Shown here: positions 1 to 10,265 of the stretch, piece after piece
Position numbering within the stretch: the stretch's first letter is position 1
Layout of the letters: each line of letters opens with the position of its first letter
Position numbers and translations under genes: made by a program
The notes under the pieces: generated by a model
Seen by the model: the letters and a program-made list of their open reading frames with translations, nothing else
What the model was told of the DNA's origin: nothing
Database searches by the model: none
Source of the DNA: Vicia villosa
Lineage: Eukaryota > Streptophyta > Magnoliopsida > Fabales > Fabaceae
Reading direction: 5' to 3'
Assembly: GCF_029867415.1 (NCBI RefSeq)
Contig: NW_026705489.1
Location: 496,001 to 560,000, forward strand
Length of the DNA: 64,000 nt

Positions 1-1
1 T

Positions 2-193
2 CAAGGAAGTCTTTTTTTGAGCCCTCCTCCCTTAACATGGGTCAAGTGCAATTCAGATGGTGTCTCTAATGGCAAGTTGGACCAGTCTGCCTGTGGAGGC
101 ATTTTTAGGGATCACCTTGGCATGGTTCTGGGTTGCTTTGCTTCAAATACTAGTTGGAATAATGCACACTCTATTGAGTGTTGGAATAATTAG
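2..193 (+). pseudogene. L1-type LINE RNase H domain, N-terminal fragment
   Basis: In the frame through position 38 the DNA reads TWVKCNSDGVSNGK, then SACGGIFRDHLGMVLGCF. This is the start of the plant RNase H-like (RVT_3) domain found at the end of L1-type LINEs and in related host genes. The frame stops at 191-193, after about 60 residues, before the rest of the RNase H catalytic residues. The matching C-terminal part reappears in the same orientation at 1811-1954, so the domain looks split by about 1.6 kb of foreign DNA. It could also be a host RNase H-like gene fragment; only the domain call is firm. Confidence 0.65.
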
Positions 194-1810
194 GGTTTTA
201 CAAAGAAGAAGAGATGAAAGAGAGAAGAGAGAGAAGAGATTACACTGTATATTAAAAAAAGGGAATTGTATTAAGGTGAAGTTTTTGTCACCATTTACAA
301 TATAACATGCCTATAGGCAACCAAAACTCAAAACTTACATGTTACACTTCGACACAACAACTATATGTTATATTCAACTCTGTCGAATACAACTAACTCT
401 ACTTAGCTCAGTTGAACTAAGTTGAACACATACTTGATGAAGGTGAGAAAACACAAGAAAAAGGGATAAATTTTGTTTCCTTTTGCTTCTCTTTCGGTTA
501 AACTCTTTTATCAAATTCTGGTCACAAAGTCAAAATCTGAGTCAGAGTCTGATAGAGATAGCAATAAATAGCATAGATTATAAATAAATAAGAGAACAAG
601 AAAACACACAAACAATTATCATGGTTCCTCGTATAAACCAGGAGTAGTCCATTTCCTTTGCACTTTCAAGAGATTTTCAGTATAACCAAATATGATTTCA
701 AGTTACTCAGGCACACAAGCAAGGGACTTCCAACGCCCAAACACACAAGTAAAAGACTCCAATGCTCAACCATACAAGCAAGAGACTTCCAACGCTCAAG
801 CACACAAGCAAGAGACTTTTGATTGCTCAAACACACAAGCAAGAAACTTTTCATTGCTCAAGCACACAAGCAAGAGACTTCTGATTGCTCAAGCACACAA
901 GCAAAAAACTTTTGATTGCTAAAGCACACAAACAAGAGACTTCCAATTGCTCAAGCACGCATGCACGAGACTTCCATGAAAGAGTCGTTGGAGAGAACTT
1001 CAAGCACAAAAGAGTCTTTGAAGAGTAACATCAATATATTTGTGGCAAAACATCCTCAAATGGTTAATGTCGTTGCAAACTCATTTGAAGCTCATTTTCT
1101 ACAAAAGGAATTATCAATTGTAAAACTTCAGGCTTCTGCAACTTTCTGCTAAGTCTTCACACGACCAAGACAAGAAAATTGACCTTAGAGTCTGATAGCG
1201 GCATGTTAGAAAATCCTCAGTTCTTGAGCTTTGACTGGGTTCAGGTTCTGGTCCTTCAGAGTATGAGTTTTAGCTTTTGATCCTTTAGACTCTAACTCTT
1301 CAGAGGCTAGCTTGATCTTCAGAAGCTGGCTTGATTAGAGTCTAGAGACTTTAGGTTCTTATCATTAGAAGATGGTTTGATTAAAAGTTGATTCTTTAGA
1401 GTTTGATCTTCAGAATCTGTCTCTTAAGAGCTTCTCTTTCAATGTTCAGTGCAATTTTAGATCTGGCTTTCAATTAGTATATTGATATTTGTACCTGCAC
1501 ACTTGAACTCACATTAGTCTACCCAATTGTTCTTTAAATACTTTGTTATCATCAAAATCTAAAGAATATGGTATAAACCAATGTTGTTCTGACACTTGAA
1601 ACACTGAATTATTAACTTCAAATACTGAGTTGTTGGGTGCCTTCAATGCTATTGAGATACCTTATAGGAGAGGTTGAAAAAGAATCTTTGGTTGGAAAGA
1701 GACTTCACTCTTATTTTCTTGGCTTTTAGGACATCTTCTTGACTAAGAAATGGGTGGTCTAACTGTGTCCCCTCCTTAGTAACATTAATTTTATTGTGTC
1801 TTATATTTTA
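194..1810. other. Non-coding insert between two RNase H fragments
   Basis: This stretch separates the two halves of an RNase H domain. It holds a 30-bp-class minisatellite (708-975) followed by a 1180-1440 segment rich in loosely repeated ttcagagtct-like phrases. I see no gene. Its right edge, ttatattttag before the RNase H C-terminal part, resembles a 3' splice site, so an intron is a possible alternative to an insertion. No target-site duplication was found. Confidence 0.4.
708..975. repeat. Minisatellite, about 9 copies of a 28-32 bp unit
   Basis: The unit contains cacacaagcaagagactt followed by a variable ccaacgctcaa-like tail. It recurs about nine times with substitutions and small indels. 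Short open frames here only translate the repeat. Confidence 0.75.
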
Positions 1811-2021
1811 GAGAAAAGCATTCATTGTGCCGACAAGTTAGCAAATCTTGGCATTTCTATTTCAAACAATGTTTGGTTTGATTCTTACCCTATTGTTAAT
1901 ATGGGTGAGTATATTAGAAATAGAATTGGTTTACCCAATTTTAAAATTTCTTAACCAAAATGGTTATTGTTTCCCCTTTCTTTGTAGCTCCTTTTTCCTT
2001 TAATGTTTGCCAAAAAAAAAA
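1811..2021 (+). pseudogene. L1-type LINE RNase H C-terminus with poly(A)
   Basis: The frame from 1811 reads EKSIHCADKLANLGISI and ends GEYIRNRIGLPNFKIS with a stop at 1952-1954. This is the typical C-terminus of the RNase H-like domain of plant L1 LINEs (ADKLAN and NRLGLPNF-type motifs). About 60 bp downstream an A-run at about 2012-2021 is consistent with the 3' tail of the element. It pairs with the fragment at 2-193; roughly 60 middle residues are missing. Confidence 0.65.
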
Positions 2022-2048
2022 CGTTGATAAAAATAGACAAATCTAATA

Positions 2049-2300
2049 CTTTATCCGTTCAAAAATAAATGTCGTATTTGACATTTTTATAAAAATAAAA
2101 AATTTGATAAATAAAAGAGAGAATAACAACTAAATTATTTTTATTACCAAATTATTCTTATTGATGTATTCTAATTATTAAAAAATAAAATAAAATTAGG
2201 AGTATTAATTAAAAATATAATTGAAAGATAAAATTAAAATTATATTAAAAATTAAAAGCAATAGTACATAAATATGACATTTAATTTTGGACTGAGAGAT
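2049..2300. mobile_element. MITE with imperfect terminal inverted repeats
   Basis: The left end (CTTTATCCGTTCAAAAATAA) and the inverted right end (ATCTCTCAGTCCAAAATTAA) form an imperfect terminal inverted repeat that continues through an AATGTCRTATTT block. TA dinucleotides lie at both borders. About 252 bp, AT-rich, no coding capacity. Ends of the CTCCNTCCG type flanked by TA suggest a mariner/Stowaway-like MITE. Confidence 0.55.
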
Positions 2301-3058
2301 TATATTTCTTTTAAGGTAAACCCTATTATAGGAATATTTTTGTTACCACTTTTTGTAAAAAAAAGCATGAATTCGAATAAATTTAAAAAATAAAATAAAT
2401 AGACAAATATTTTCATTTGGCGCTAAATGTTCCTCCAAAAACTCTGCGTTCATCGTTCTTCTTCCCCAAAATCCCACAACCCCTGAAAACAAATTGGGGT
2501 CAAATTTCACCCATTCACCACTTACTCACCATCTCTGTCTTTCCAAATTGAAACTCACAAATCCTTTCATATTCATCTGCAATCCAGAATAAGGCTTCAG
2601 TTCATGCCGGCGAGAGAGTTCCAGATCGATTCCTCTTCCGACACCGGCGATATTTTATGAAGAAAATATACTCTAGGTTAGTGTCATATTATTGAATTAT
2701 TTAGGTTGCATACATGATTACAATACTCGGGAAAATGAAATTTTAAATTTGATGCAATGCATTAGATATTCGTAATTGCAAGCTCCACTCAATGATTTGA
2801 TGCTATTTTCTTTGATACTATCTAAGGTTGTAGTAAGTTATACAAGTTATCCCTTTTTATTTGTTACAGCAAGTTATAACCTCAACATGAGGTTTCAATG
2901 GTTTTATTCGGTCTCGCCATTCGCAAATGAAAATTTTGATATTTGATAACATTACAGAACTTGCTTTGATTTGATGAAACATCTCTACAATAATAATGAA
3001 GAATTTTGATAGAACTCTCTTCATTACAGTTCCGTGATTGTCTGTGTTAGTGTCTGGA
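2301..3058. other. Intergenic; possible 5' leader/first exon of a lost gene
   Basis: From about 2440 to 2690 base composition becomes C-rich and leader-like. An ATG at 2604 opens a 18-codon frame (MPAREFQIDSSSDTGDIL) that stops before a CTAG|GTTAGT donor-like site. It resembles a first exon, but no continuing frame could be followed. I see nothing else here. Confidence 0.25.
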
Positions 3059-3094
3059 TTCGGCTATAACCTACTCCGCCCTCATTCTCGCCAG
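3059..3094 (+). other. Exon-like module fragment with splice donor
   Basis: The last ~36 bp of the module seen in full at 9245-9357, ending CGCCAG|GTACGT, a good 5' splice site. The protein family is not recognised. Confidence 0.3.
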
Positions 3095-4215
3095 GTACGT
3101 ACCTCTTCATTTACTTTCTCAACTTCCTACTTCAATTCAAATGTGTTTCCTTTCCCTTCAAGTTGAAACACACACAAGCAGTAGTTGTTGGGTAGTGACA
3201 AGTTAGACAAGTTTCATTTCCAATACTAACTTGATAGTTATTGTATTCTGAAAATGCTTTATACAATGCTGTAGCATTTTCAAACATAGTTATAAATTAA
3301 AATAGGCCACTAGCAAAACACTATATATGAATGCAAACAGGCTTCAAACTCATTGAGTCTTCCTGGATTTCGGACACTGGGCTTCACATCTCATTTTTAA
3401 TTCTTTGGATTGGTTTTTTAGTTATAACTAGATAAGTCCCATAGATGTGAAATTGCCTTATGGTAACTCTATTGAAGCCTTATACAGTGGAAGAGTGCAA
3501 TTAAGCAGTGATTTTACCGTAGAGAATGTATTGTTCCTGATGTAGTTTGTTGTAAATCTGATTTCAGTTCCCAAGTGATGTATCAAACTAGTATCATGGT
3601 AATTTATTTTTGAATCAAGCTACTGCACTATACAGGGAAAGACGAGGTTAAAGAATATTGGTTTGGCTAAACATAATTTAAATGCAAATGCAGTGCCTTA
3701 TCGAGTTTGCATACTGCACATAGTTTAAATGCAAATGCAGTTTCTTCTGCTGTGTTGTGGCATCTTTTTTTTTAGGACACCTATCTTATGATAGAATGTT
3801 GCGCTTGAATCAAAAATATAACTATTCATGTTAGTACACTTCATAGAGGTTGCAATGTATGTCATATGTCAGGATCTAAAAGATTTTCCTCTTTGTAATA
3901 CTCATTTTGATGATGTTTTTTAATTAATTAATCTTGATATATGGAGGCCTTTCTAAACTGAATCAGTGAATGGTTTCAGACACTTTTTGAATATTTAAGA
4001 TGATCACACAGACATATTTTGGCTGTTTTGTTGAAGTCAAAATATGAAGTTTCAGCCAGAGTGCAGAGTTATGATTTTATGGTAGAAAATGATTTTGGAA
4101 AAAGAATAAGAAGCGATAATGGGCCATAGTTTCTTGCCAATGAATTTATTCTTCAAAAGAAATAACTTAAAAAGAATAGCTATGCAATGTAATTATTCTT
4201 TGAATGGAATTTCAG
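3095..4215. other. Non-coding stretch between exon-like modules (copy A)
   Basis: No open frame of note. The DNA is alignable by eye with 9358-9656 plus 14438-15304 of copy B, which shows where the copia element entered copy B. Confidence 0.6.
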
Positions 4216-4355
4216 GCCACAAGAACGTCATTGTCTGTCTCGGTGTCATGATTCATTCAACTCTGCAAAGGTATCACCCTCGTCCTAGCTGCATTGTACC
4301 TTGTTTTCAACTTCTTCCTTTCTGCTATCACCTACCTCACCCTTATTTTCGCCAG
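4216..4355 (+). other. Exon-like module encoding a hydrophobic segment (copy A)
   Basis: A 140-bp segment bounded by an acceptor (TTTCAG|GCCAC) and a donor (GCCAG|GTACTT). One frame gives LCKGITLVLAALYLVFNF followed by FLSAITYLTLIFAR, a membrane-spanning-like stretch. The counterpart at 15305-15444 has the same length and splice borders. Residue changes among the copies in this frame are mostly hydrophobic for hydrophobic. I do not recognise the family; a frame stop lies just upstream in the equivalent copy B frame, so it may be a decayed exon. Confidence 0.35.
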
Positions 4356-5360
4356 GTACTTACCTCTTCTTTTACTTTCTCACCTTCCTAGTTCAATTCA
4401 AATGTTTTCCTTCTCCCATTACTATAATCACTTCATTTACAGGCTTTCATTTCCTTTATTGTATTATATACATCCAGAATAACTCAACATTATTATATTT
4501 ATTTGACAAACTCTGGTAAATATCATTAGCATTACATATTATGGTTAATTTGGAACTATATTACATGGTATGTTAGTATTTTGGTATATTTTCTATTCAT
4601 ATCTGTGGTTCCTTTGCATAAAATGAATTTTCTTTGAATTAAGCTAGTAATTTCAATTAAGTTAGGTTGTTTCAAATGATTTTATTTTGCTTCAGGAAAT
4701 TAGCGTCTCTATTACTATTAGTTAGTTTGTGTTTTCCTTCATTTCCTTTTAATTCTATTATTGTTAATTATTTTTGTCTGTATTCTTGATTGTGATATTG
4801 CACCTTTCGGTTCGATTAATATAAACTATTTTATGGTTCAGTTGTGTTTGGTTTGGTCCTCTATCATAACCAAACTATTTTTATGGTTCAGTTTAGTTTT
4901 GGTTTAGAAGTGTTACTCATCTAGCTCTGTTTTCACCATTCCGTCTCAGACCTCTAATGTTAAGAAACTGCATTGAGAGAAACAAAATCAAATCCTTTCC
5001 TTATCCTTTCACGCCTTCATTTAAAAAAGTTCAACCTTTTAACAAATGGATGAGTTTTTCTTTAACCCTTTTCTCACTTCACCTTTAAATTCATTCCTAA
5101 CTCTTTAAATACTCACTTAATCATAATTCACACAAGTTACAACACAAAAGTATACTACAATCAACTCAAATTACTATTTTTCTTTTCTTAGGAACTATGG
5201 ATTATCAAAAGAATACAAAGACAGAGTATTAACCAATAAAATGAAAGAAAAAAAATGTTTTTGTGATTCAATATTTACCCATTAAATTTTCCAAATGGAG
5301 TTTTATCATACAATTAAAACATTCATAAACAACAACATAAAGAAAAGCAAAATGAACATG
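4356..5360. other. Intergenic, no gene seen
   Basis: AT-rich sequence between the exon-like module and the 3' end of the truncated CRK. No coding frame, RNA gene or recognisable element was found. Confidence 0.5.
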
Positions 5361-7006
5361 TTATCGAGGAAACAATTCAGTTATAGACAATTCATTGTTC
5401 GTCAAAGCTGTGGAAGCATTTTTAAACTGAGTAGAACTTGATTCTTGTGGATTGGCTTGTGCATCCATTTGACCAGGGAAAGAAAATGCAGGTTCTTGGG
5501 GACTTGGTAGTTCAATGAAGTCGTTGTTAAAATATGAAATTACTGTTGTGATTGTTGGTCTTGAGTTAGGGAATTGCTGAGCACATAATAAACCAATCTG
5601 AATACACTTTTTGACTTCAGTTTCAGAATAAGTTCCTTTAATGTTTGGGTCTAATATGTTTAATGGTGTTTTATCCCTCCACTGTCTCCAAACCTGTAAA
5701 ACAAATTATAAAGTAATATACAATTTGTTACCACTGAATTTGAATCCATCTAAGTAAACATTGAATATATATTTCTTATAAACATAAATGGAATGAAATA
5801 AATTTCTAGATGTACTCACATAACTCAGGAGACTAACACCATCACAGGATTCATAAGACCCTACATTTTTCTTTCCTGTCATAATTTCTAAAACCATGAC
5901 TCCAAAACTATAAACATCAGATTTCTCAGAATATTTTCCCAGCATGGCATATTCTGGACACATATAACCTCTATAAAAATTAGAGATAAAAGTCGACATG
6001 AGCTTAGTTTATAGAAAGGAAACCAACAAAAATTGATGATAATTTAAAACTTACAATGTTCCGACAATCCTATTTGTACTTGCTTCATCTTGGTTTAGTT
6101 CGAAAATTCTAGCAAGACCAAAGTCTGATATTTTTGGAATCATATTTTTGTCTAATAAAATATTACTAGGTTTGAGGTCACGATGAATGACTTTTAGTCG
6201 AGAATGTACATGTAAGTAGATAATTCCCTGAGCAATTCCTCTTATAATATTGTAACGTTCAGGCCAACTTAAGAACTTTCTTTGTTGAACGTCTGTAAAA
6301 ATATTCCAGTGAGAAATGTTAGCATGTTATATTTATGATAAATATTAAGTAGTTTAATGTAATTAAGTTTCTAACCAAATAAGAAGTGATCAAGGCCCTT
6401 GTTTGGCACATATTCGTAAATAAGTATTTTCTCTTGTTCTTCGAGGCAAAAACCGATGAACGTGACTAAATTTCTATGTTGAAGCTTGGCGATCAACAAA
6501 ACTTCATTCTTGAACTCTTTTTCACCTTGCGTCGAGCTTTTTGAAAGTCTTTTTACGGCTATTTGTCGTTGATCCAAAAGTGTGCCCTGAAAATATAGTT
6601 CATCATTTGTAGAAAAATCGAGAGCTAAATAATAAATTTTACCACATTTACCCACCTTGTAAACTTCTCCAAATCCACCTTTACCAATGAAATTTTCATT
6701 TGCAAAGTTGTTGGTTGCGGCTTTAATTACATCTAAACCAAATTGTAATGGCTCTAAAATTGCACTTTCATCACCAACTAGATCAAAATGATAAAAATTG
6801 TTAAACCCAGTTTCCAAACTTTAAGCTTTGAAAGAAAAGGCTTGATTTACTTCCTTTACAATACTTACAGTTTTCATTGAGAATAGTCCTAAAACTCTTT
6901 TTTGCTTTTCTCTTTATCAAATAGAATCCAACAAAGAAGAGTATCAGTGGAACAATTGAGAGCAAAACAATCAAGGTAATTGTTCGTGGCCGGATTCTTC
7001 TTTTTT
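5361..7006 (-). CDS. Cysteine-rich receptor-like kinase, truncated (no ectodomain exon)
   Basis: CRKs are plasma-membrane receptor kinases of plants. Six exons are visible on the minus strand: 7006-6869 (membrane segment), 6777-6656, 6586-6376, 6292-6055, 5970-5820 and 5693-5361 (stop). Each has GT/AG borders and exactly the same length as in the complete paralogue at 15726-19132. The kinase keeps the [10 protein letters not shown] glycine loop, AVKRL lysine, HRDLKPSN and DFG; the APE-region motif reads YMCPEYAM. All six exons are open (about 397 codons). The exon for signal peptide and DUF26 repeats is absent: homology stops at the exon 2 acceptor and the PPR block begins. It is either a 5'-truncated pseudogene or a membrane-anchored kinase with no receptor part. 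No start codon of its own is evident. Confidence 0.8.
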
Positions 7007-7009
7007 CTG

Positions 7010-7057
7010 CATACCCTTTTTGTGATCATGTTTTGCATCAAAGAAATGGCCAAAAAG
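7010..7057 (+). repeat. 48-bp inverted repeat, left arm
   Basis: Perfect inverted copy of 8779-8826. It begins cataccctttttgtgatc and includes both candidate PPR start codons (7028 and 7046). Its outer 3-4 bases overlap the end of CRK homology. Confidence 0.9.
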
Positions 7058-8716
7058 GAAGAGTTATACACAAATCTCTTACGAGCATATGCACAAGACT
7101 CAAACTTTCTGAAAGGAACATCAATTCACGCTCATTTCATCAAAGGGTATATCCCTTTTACACCTTTTCTCCAAAACCATTTGCTCAACATGTATATAAA
7201 AATCCGGGACCTTACTTCTGCACTCCAACTGTTTGATGAAATGCCAGATAGAAACGTGGTGTCATGGTCTGTTGTCATGGCTGGTTGCATTCGGAATGGC
7301 AGTTCTTCACAAGCTCTTTCTTTGTTTTCCAGCATGCACCGTGAGGGAGTCACGAAACCGAATGAGTTTACATTTGTGAGTGCTCTCCAAGCTTCTTCGT
7401 TAACCGAGAATGAGACGCAGGCTTACCAGATTTATTCGTTAGTGGTTCGGTCAGGACTTGAGTCTAATGTATTTTTGCTGAACGCGTTTTTGACAGCTTT
7501 AGTTAGGCATGGTAAATTGACAGAAGCCTTGCGAATTTTTGAGACGAGTCCTATTAGAGATATTGTGACATGGAATACTATGATAGGGGGTTACTTGCAG
7601 TTTTCTTGTGAACAGATTCCGGTATTTTGGCGCTACATGATTTGTAAGGATGTGAGGCCGGACGAGTTCACTTTTTCCAGTGGTTTAACGGGGTTGGCTG
7701 CCATCTCCTATCTTGAAATGGGAATACAGGTTCATGCAGAGCTTGTTAAAAGTGGTTATGGGGATGATATCTGTGTAGGGAACTCTTTAGTTGACATGTA
7801 TATAAAAAATCAAAAGTTGGAGGAGGGTTTCAAAGCTTTTGATGAGATGCCTAACAAAGATGTATGCTCTTGGACACAAATGGCGGATGGATGTTTACGG
7901 TGGGGGGAACCAAGAAAGGCGCTTGCGGTCATTGTACAAATGAAGAAAATGAGTGTTGAGCCAAATAAATTTACCTTGGCAACTGCTCTAAATGCTTGTG
8001 CTTGTTTGACTTCATTGGAGGAAGGGAAACAGTTTCATGGCTTGAGGATGAAACTTGGAAGTGACGTTGATGTTTGTGTTGATAATGCTCTTCTTGATAT
8101 GTATGCAAAATGTGGATGCATGGATAGTGCACGGGCACTTTTTCAATCGATGAATTCTCGTTCTGTTATCTCATGGACAACAATGATAATGGCGTGTGCA
8201 CAAAATGGTCAATCTAGAGAAGCTCTTCAAATTTTTGATGAAATGAGGGAAACGAGTGTAGTACCAAATTACATCACATTCATTTGTGTTCTTTATGCAT
8301 GTAGTCAAGGTGGGTTTGTTGATGAAGGGTGGAAGTATTTTTCCTCCATGAATAATGACTACGGAATCTTTCCCGGAGAAGATCACTACATTTGCATGGT
8401 AAGTATCCTAGGTCGGGCCGGGCTTATCAAAGAAGCTAAGGAGTTAATCTTACGAATGCCATTTCAACCTGGTGTGCGAGTTTGGCAAACATTGCTAAGT
8501 GCTTGTCAGGTTCACGGGGATGTAGAAACCGGGAAAGTTGCAGCAGAACATGCCATAAAACATGACAAAAATGACCCGTCATCCTATGTATTATTGTCTA
8601 ACATGTTAGCTGAATCAAGCAATTGGGATGGTGTGGTGAGTCTGAGAGAACTAATGGAGGTAAGGAATGTAAAGAAAATACCAGGATCCAGTTGGATTGA
8701 TATTGAAAAGATTTAA
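7046..8716 (+). CDS. Pentatricopeptide repeat protein, PLS class, E subgroup
   Basis: PPR proteins bind organellar RNA base by base and act in its editing, splicing or stability. This intronless frame encodes 556 residues of tandem PPR units: LFDEMPDRNVVSWSVVMAG, then RDIVTWNTMIGGY, KDVCSWTQMADG and RSVISWTTMIMACAQNG, with P, L and S-type spacing. It ends with an E-type domain (VWQTLLSACQVHGDVETGK; PGSSWIDIEKI) and has no DYW deaminase domain. The frame is open back to 6980, but upstream codons are antisense to CRK exon 2. I prefer ATG 7046 (AAAATGG-type context) over 7028. No clear organelle transit peptide is visible. The gene starts inside the left arm of a 48-bp inverted repeat whose right arm lies 63 bp past the stop. 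Intact; function not assignable from sequence. Confidence 0.88.
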   Translation: MAKKEELYTNLLRAYAQDSNFLKGTSIHAHFIKGYIPFTPFLQNHLLNMYIKIRDLTSALQLFDEMPDRNVVSWSVVMAGCIRNGSSSQALSLFSSMHREGVTKPNEFTFVSALQASSLTENETQAYQIYSLVVRSGLESNVFLLNAFLTALVRHGKLTEALRIFETSPIRDIVTWNTMIGGYLQFSCEQIPVFWRYMICKDVRPDEFTFSSGLTGLAAISYLEMGIQVHAELVKSGYGDDICVGNSLVDMYIKNQKLEEGFKAFDEMPNKDVCSWTQMADGCLRWGEPRKALAVIVQMKKMSVEPNKFTLATALNACACLTSLEEGKQFHGLRMKLGSDVDVCVDNALLDMYAKCGCMDSARALFQSMNSRSVISWTTMIMACAQNGQSREALQIFDEMRETSVVPNYITFICVLYACSQGGFVDEGWKYFSSMNNDYGIFPGEDHYICMVSILGRAGLIKEAKELILRMPFQPGVRVWQTLLSACQVHGDVETGKVAAEHAIKHDKNDPSSYVLLSNMLAESSNWDGVVSLRELMEVRNVKKIPGSSWIDIEKI

Positions 8717-8778
8717 TTATCAGGAACACATTACACATGGTTGAAGGATAAGTTGTTTAGAGGATTCCCTCTCCATTT

Positions 8779-8826
8779 CTTTTTGGCCATTTCTTTGATG
8801 CAAAACATGATCACAAAAAGGGTATG
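8779..8826 (-). repeat. 48-bp inverted repeat, right arm
   Basis: Perfect reverse complement of 7010-7057, placed in the presumed 3' UTR of the PPR gene. A transcript containing both arms could pair its 5' start region with its 3' UTR. Confidence 0.9.
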
Positions 8827-9244
8827 ACAGAGTAATGATTCGGCAAGGGTCTTCTAAAGGTTATTCTAGTGATGCATTTGAGGCCAGGCTTATATTTGAG
8901 ATTTCTAAGAACTTGGTTGCTTCACATGAACTATATTCCATATAATTGTTTTGATTCTTTTTGTTTTCTTGATTTTATTGTAAGAACTTCCAAATGATTC
9001 CCTGTAACTTAGTTTTGACAGCATAATTGTGTGTTTTCTCTCTGACTGCACGAATCAGAGTTCTTATAACTAATAACTTACATGCTAGCATTAGACGTAT
9101 TTCATCCTAGCTATCAAGAATGATGAATTCTTAAGATACAGAAAACAAAAAATGTTATAAAAATTAAGATGCACAAAATAACATCCAAAAAGTGAAAACA
9201 TCCTAACAAAATTGAGTTTCTATTTGTGCAATGCACGTACCTCT
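8827..9244. other. Intergenic, no gene seen
   Basis: Downstream of the PPR block. A short open run (RVMIRQGSSKGYSSDAFEA) is seen at about 8832-8945 but lacks support. No other element is recognised. Confidence 0.4.
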
Positions 9245-9357
9245 TTCGGATTTCAACTCTGCAAAGATTTCACCCTTGTCCTCGTTGCAGCGCACTTTGT
9301 TTTCAAATTCTTCTATTCGGCTATCACCTACTTCGCCCTCATTCCCGCAGGCGCCAG
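9245..9357 (+). other. Exon-like module (copy B, first)
   Basis: The frame reads FQLCKDFTLVLVAAHFVFKF followed by FYSAITYFALIPAGAR and ends at a CGCCAG|GTACGT donor. It is a diverged relative of the 4216-4355 and 15305-15444 modules. The product is not recognised. Confidence 0.35.
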
Positions 9358-9656
9358 GTACGTACATCTTTTACTTTCTTACGTTCCTACTTCAATTCAA
9401 ATGTGTTTCATTTCCCTTTAAATTGAAACACACAAGCAGTAGTTATTGGGTAGTGAGAAATTAAACAAGTTTCATTTCCTATACTAACTTGAATAAGTTG
9501 CTTGATAGTTATTGTATTCTGAAAATGCCTAAAACAATATTGTAGCATTTTCAAACATAGTTATAAAGTAAAATAGGCTACTAGCAGAACACTATGTGAA
9601 TGCAAACAGGCTTCAAACTCATTTAGTCTTCCTGGATTTGGGACTCTGGGCCACAC

Positions 9657-9773
9657 TGTGAATAGGAATTAGTTTAAATGTATTTATTTAGTGTAATTAC
9701 CGATATAGCCCTGTAACCTTTATATATACGAGAAATAATAATGAGAAAAGTATCAAGCCAAGAATTATTGACA
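9657..9773 (+). repeat. Left LTR of copia element 1 (117 bp)
   Basis: Starts tgtgaatagg and ends attattgaca. A TATA-like tttatatata lies at about 9720. Very short for an autonomous copia LTR. Confidence 0.95.
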
Positions 9774-9785
9774 TGGTATCAGTAG
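9774..9785 (+). promoter_or_regulatory. Primer-binding site, copia element 1
   Basis: tggtatcag immediately after the LTR, the usual complement to the 3' end of initiator methionine tRNA. The following bases (tagg) depart from the usual agcg. Confidence 0.8.
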
Positions 9786-9984
9786 GTTTTCGATCAAACC
9801 TGTGAGTTTTAGGTTAATCTTGGCTTTATTCAGCGACACCCCACTGGGTCGCTCTTGAAATCGTCTCGGTAGATCTCGTTTTTCGGTACTTGAAATCATC
9901 TCGGTTCTCGGTAATCTCTTCCAAGATTGCGATTCTAATCTCGGGTGCTTACAAATCGTGTTTGTTTTGATCGTGTTATCGTAT

Positions 9985-10185
9985 CGGTGTCGGCAAATAT
10001 TCTGAATTAGGGTTTTGACTCTGTGTCGGCAAATATTCTGAATTAGGGTTTTGACTATGTGTCGGCAATTATTCTGAATTAGAGTTTTGACTCTGTCGGC
10101 AATTATTCTGAATTAGGGTTTTGACTTGGTGTCGGCGAGTATCCTGAATTGGGGTGTTGATTTGGTGTCGGCAAGTATTTTCTTC
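9985..10185 (+). repeat. 36-bp tandem repeat in the copia 1 leader, ~6 copies
   Basis: The unit holds cggcaaatattctgaatt plus agggttttgact. Repeat starts at 9991, 10027, 10063, 10097, 10133 and 10169 give a period of 36 bp (one of 34). It lies in the untranslated leader between primer-binding site and gag. Confidence 0.85.
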
Positions 10186-10265
10186 AGTGTTTCGTTGGTG
10201 TTTCTTGTTTCACGTTAACAAAATTGTTACGTTAACAAAATTGTTCTTAAGTCATCTCTGATATT

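Larger units (their letters stand above)
3059..7013. repeat. Segmental duplication, copy A
   Basis: This block is collinear with copy B (about 9315-17388). Both contain an exon-like module, a shared non-coding stretch (for example the phrase attgtattctgaaaatgc), a second exon-like module, then a CRK gene on the minus strand. Homology ends within the ctgcata at CRK exon 2, exactly where the 48-bp inverted repeat of the PPR block begins. Copy B is longer because of an inserted copia element. Confidence 0.8.

Noticed and set aside
692..1152. Overlapping ORFs with Gln/Lys/Thr-rich repeats
   Set aside because: They translate the 30-bp minisatellite in different frames; no conserved frame.
6980..7045. 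Upstream extension of the PPR frame
   Set aside because: These codons are antisense to the membrane exon of the CRK gene and add only a chance hydrophobic stretch.
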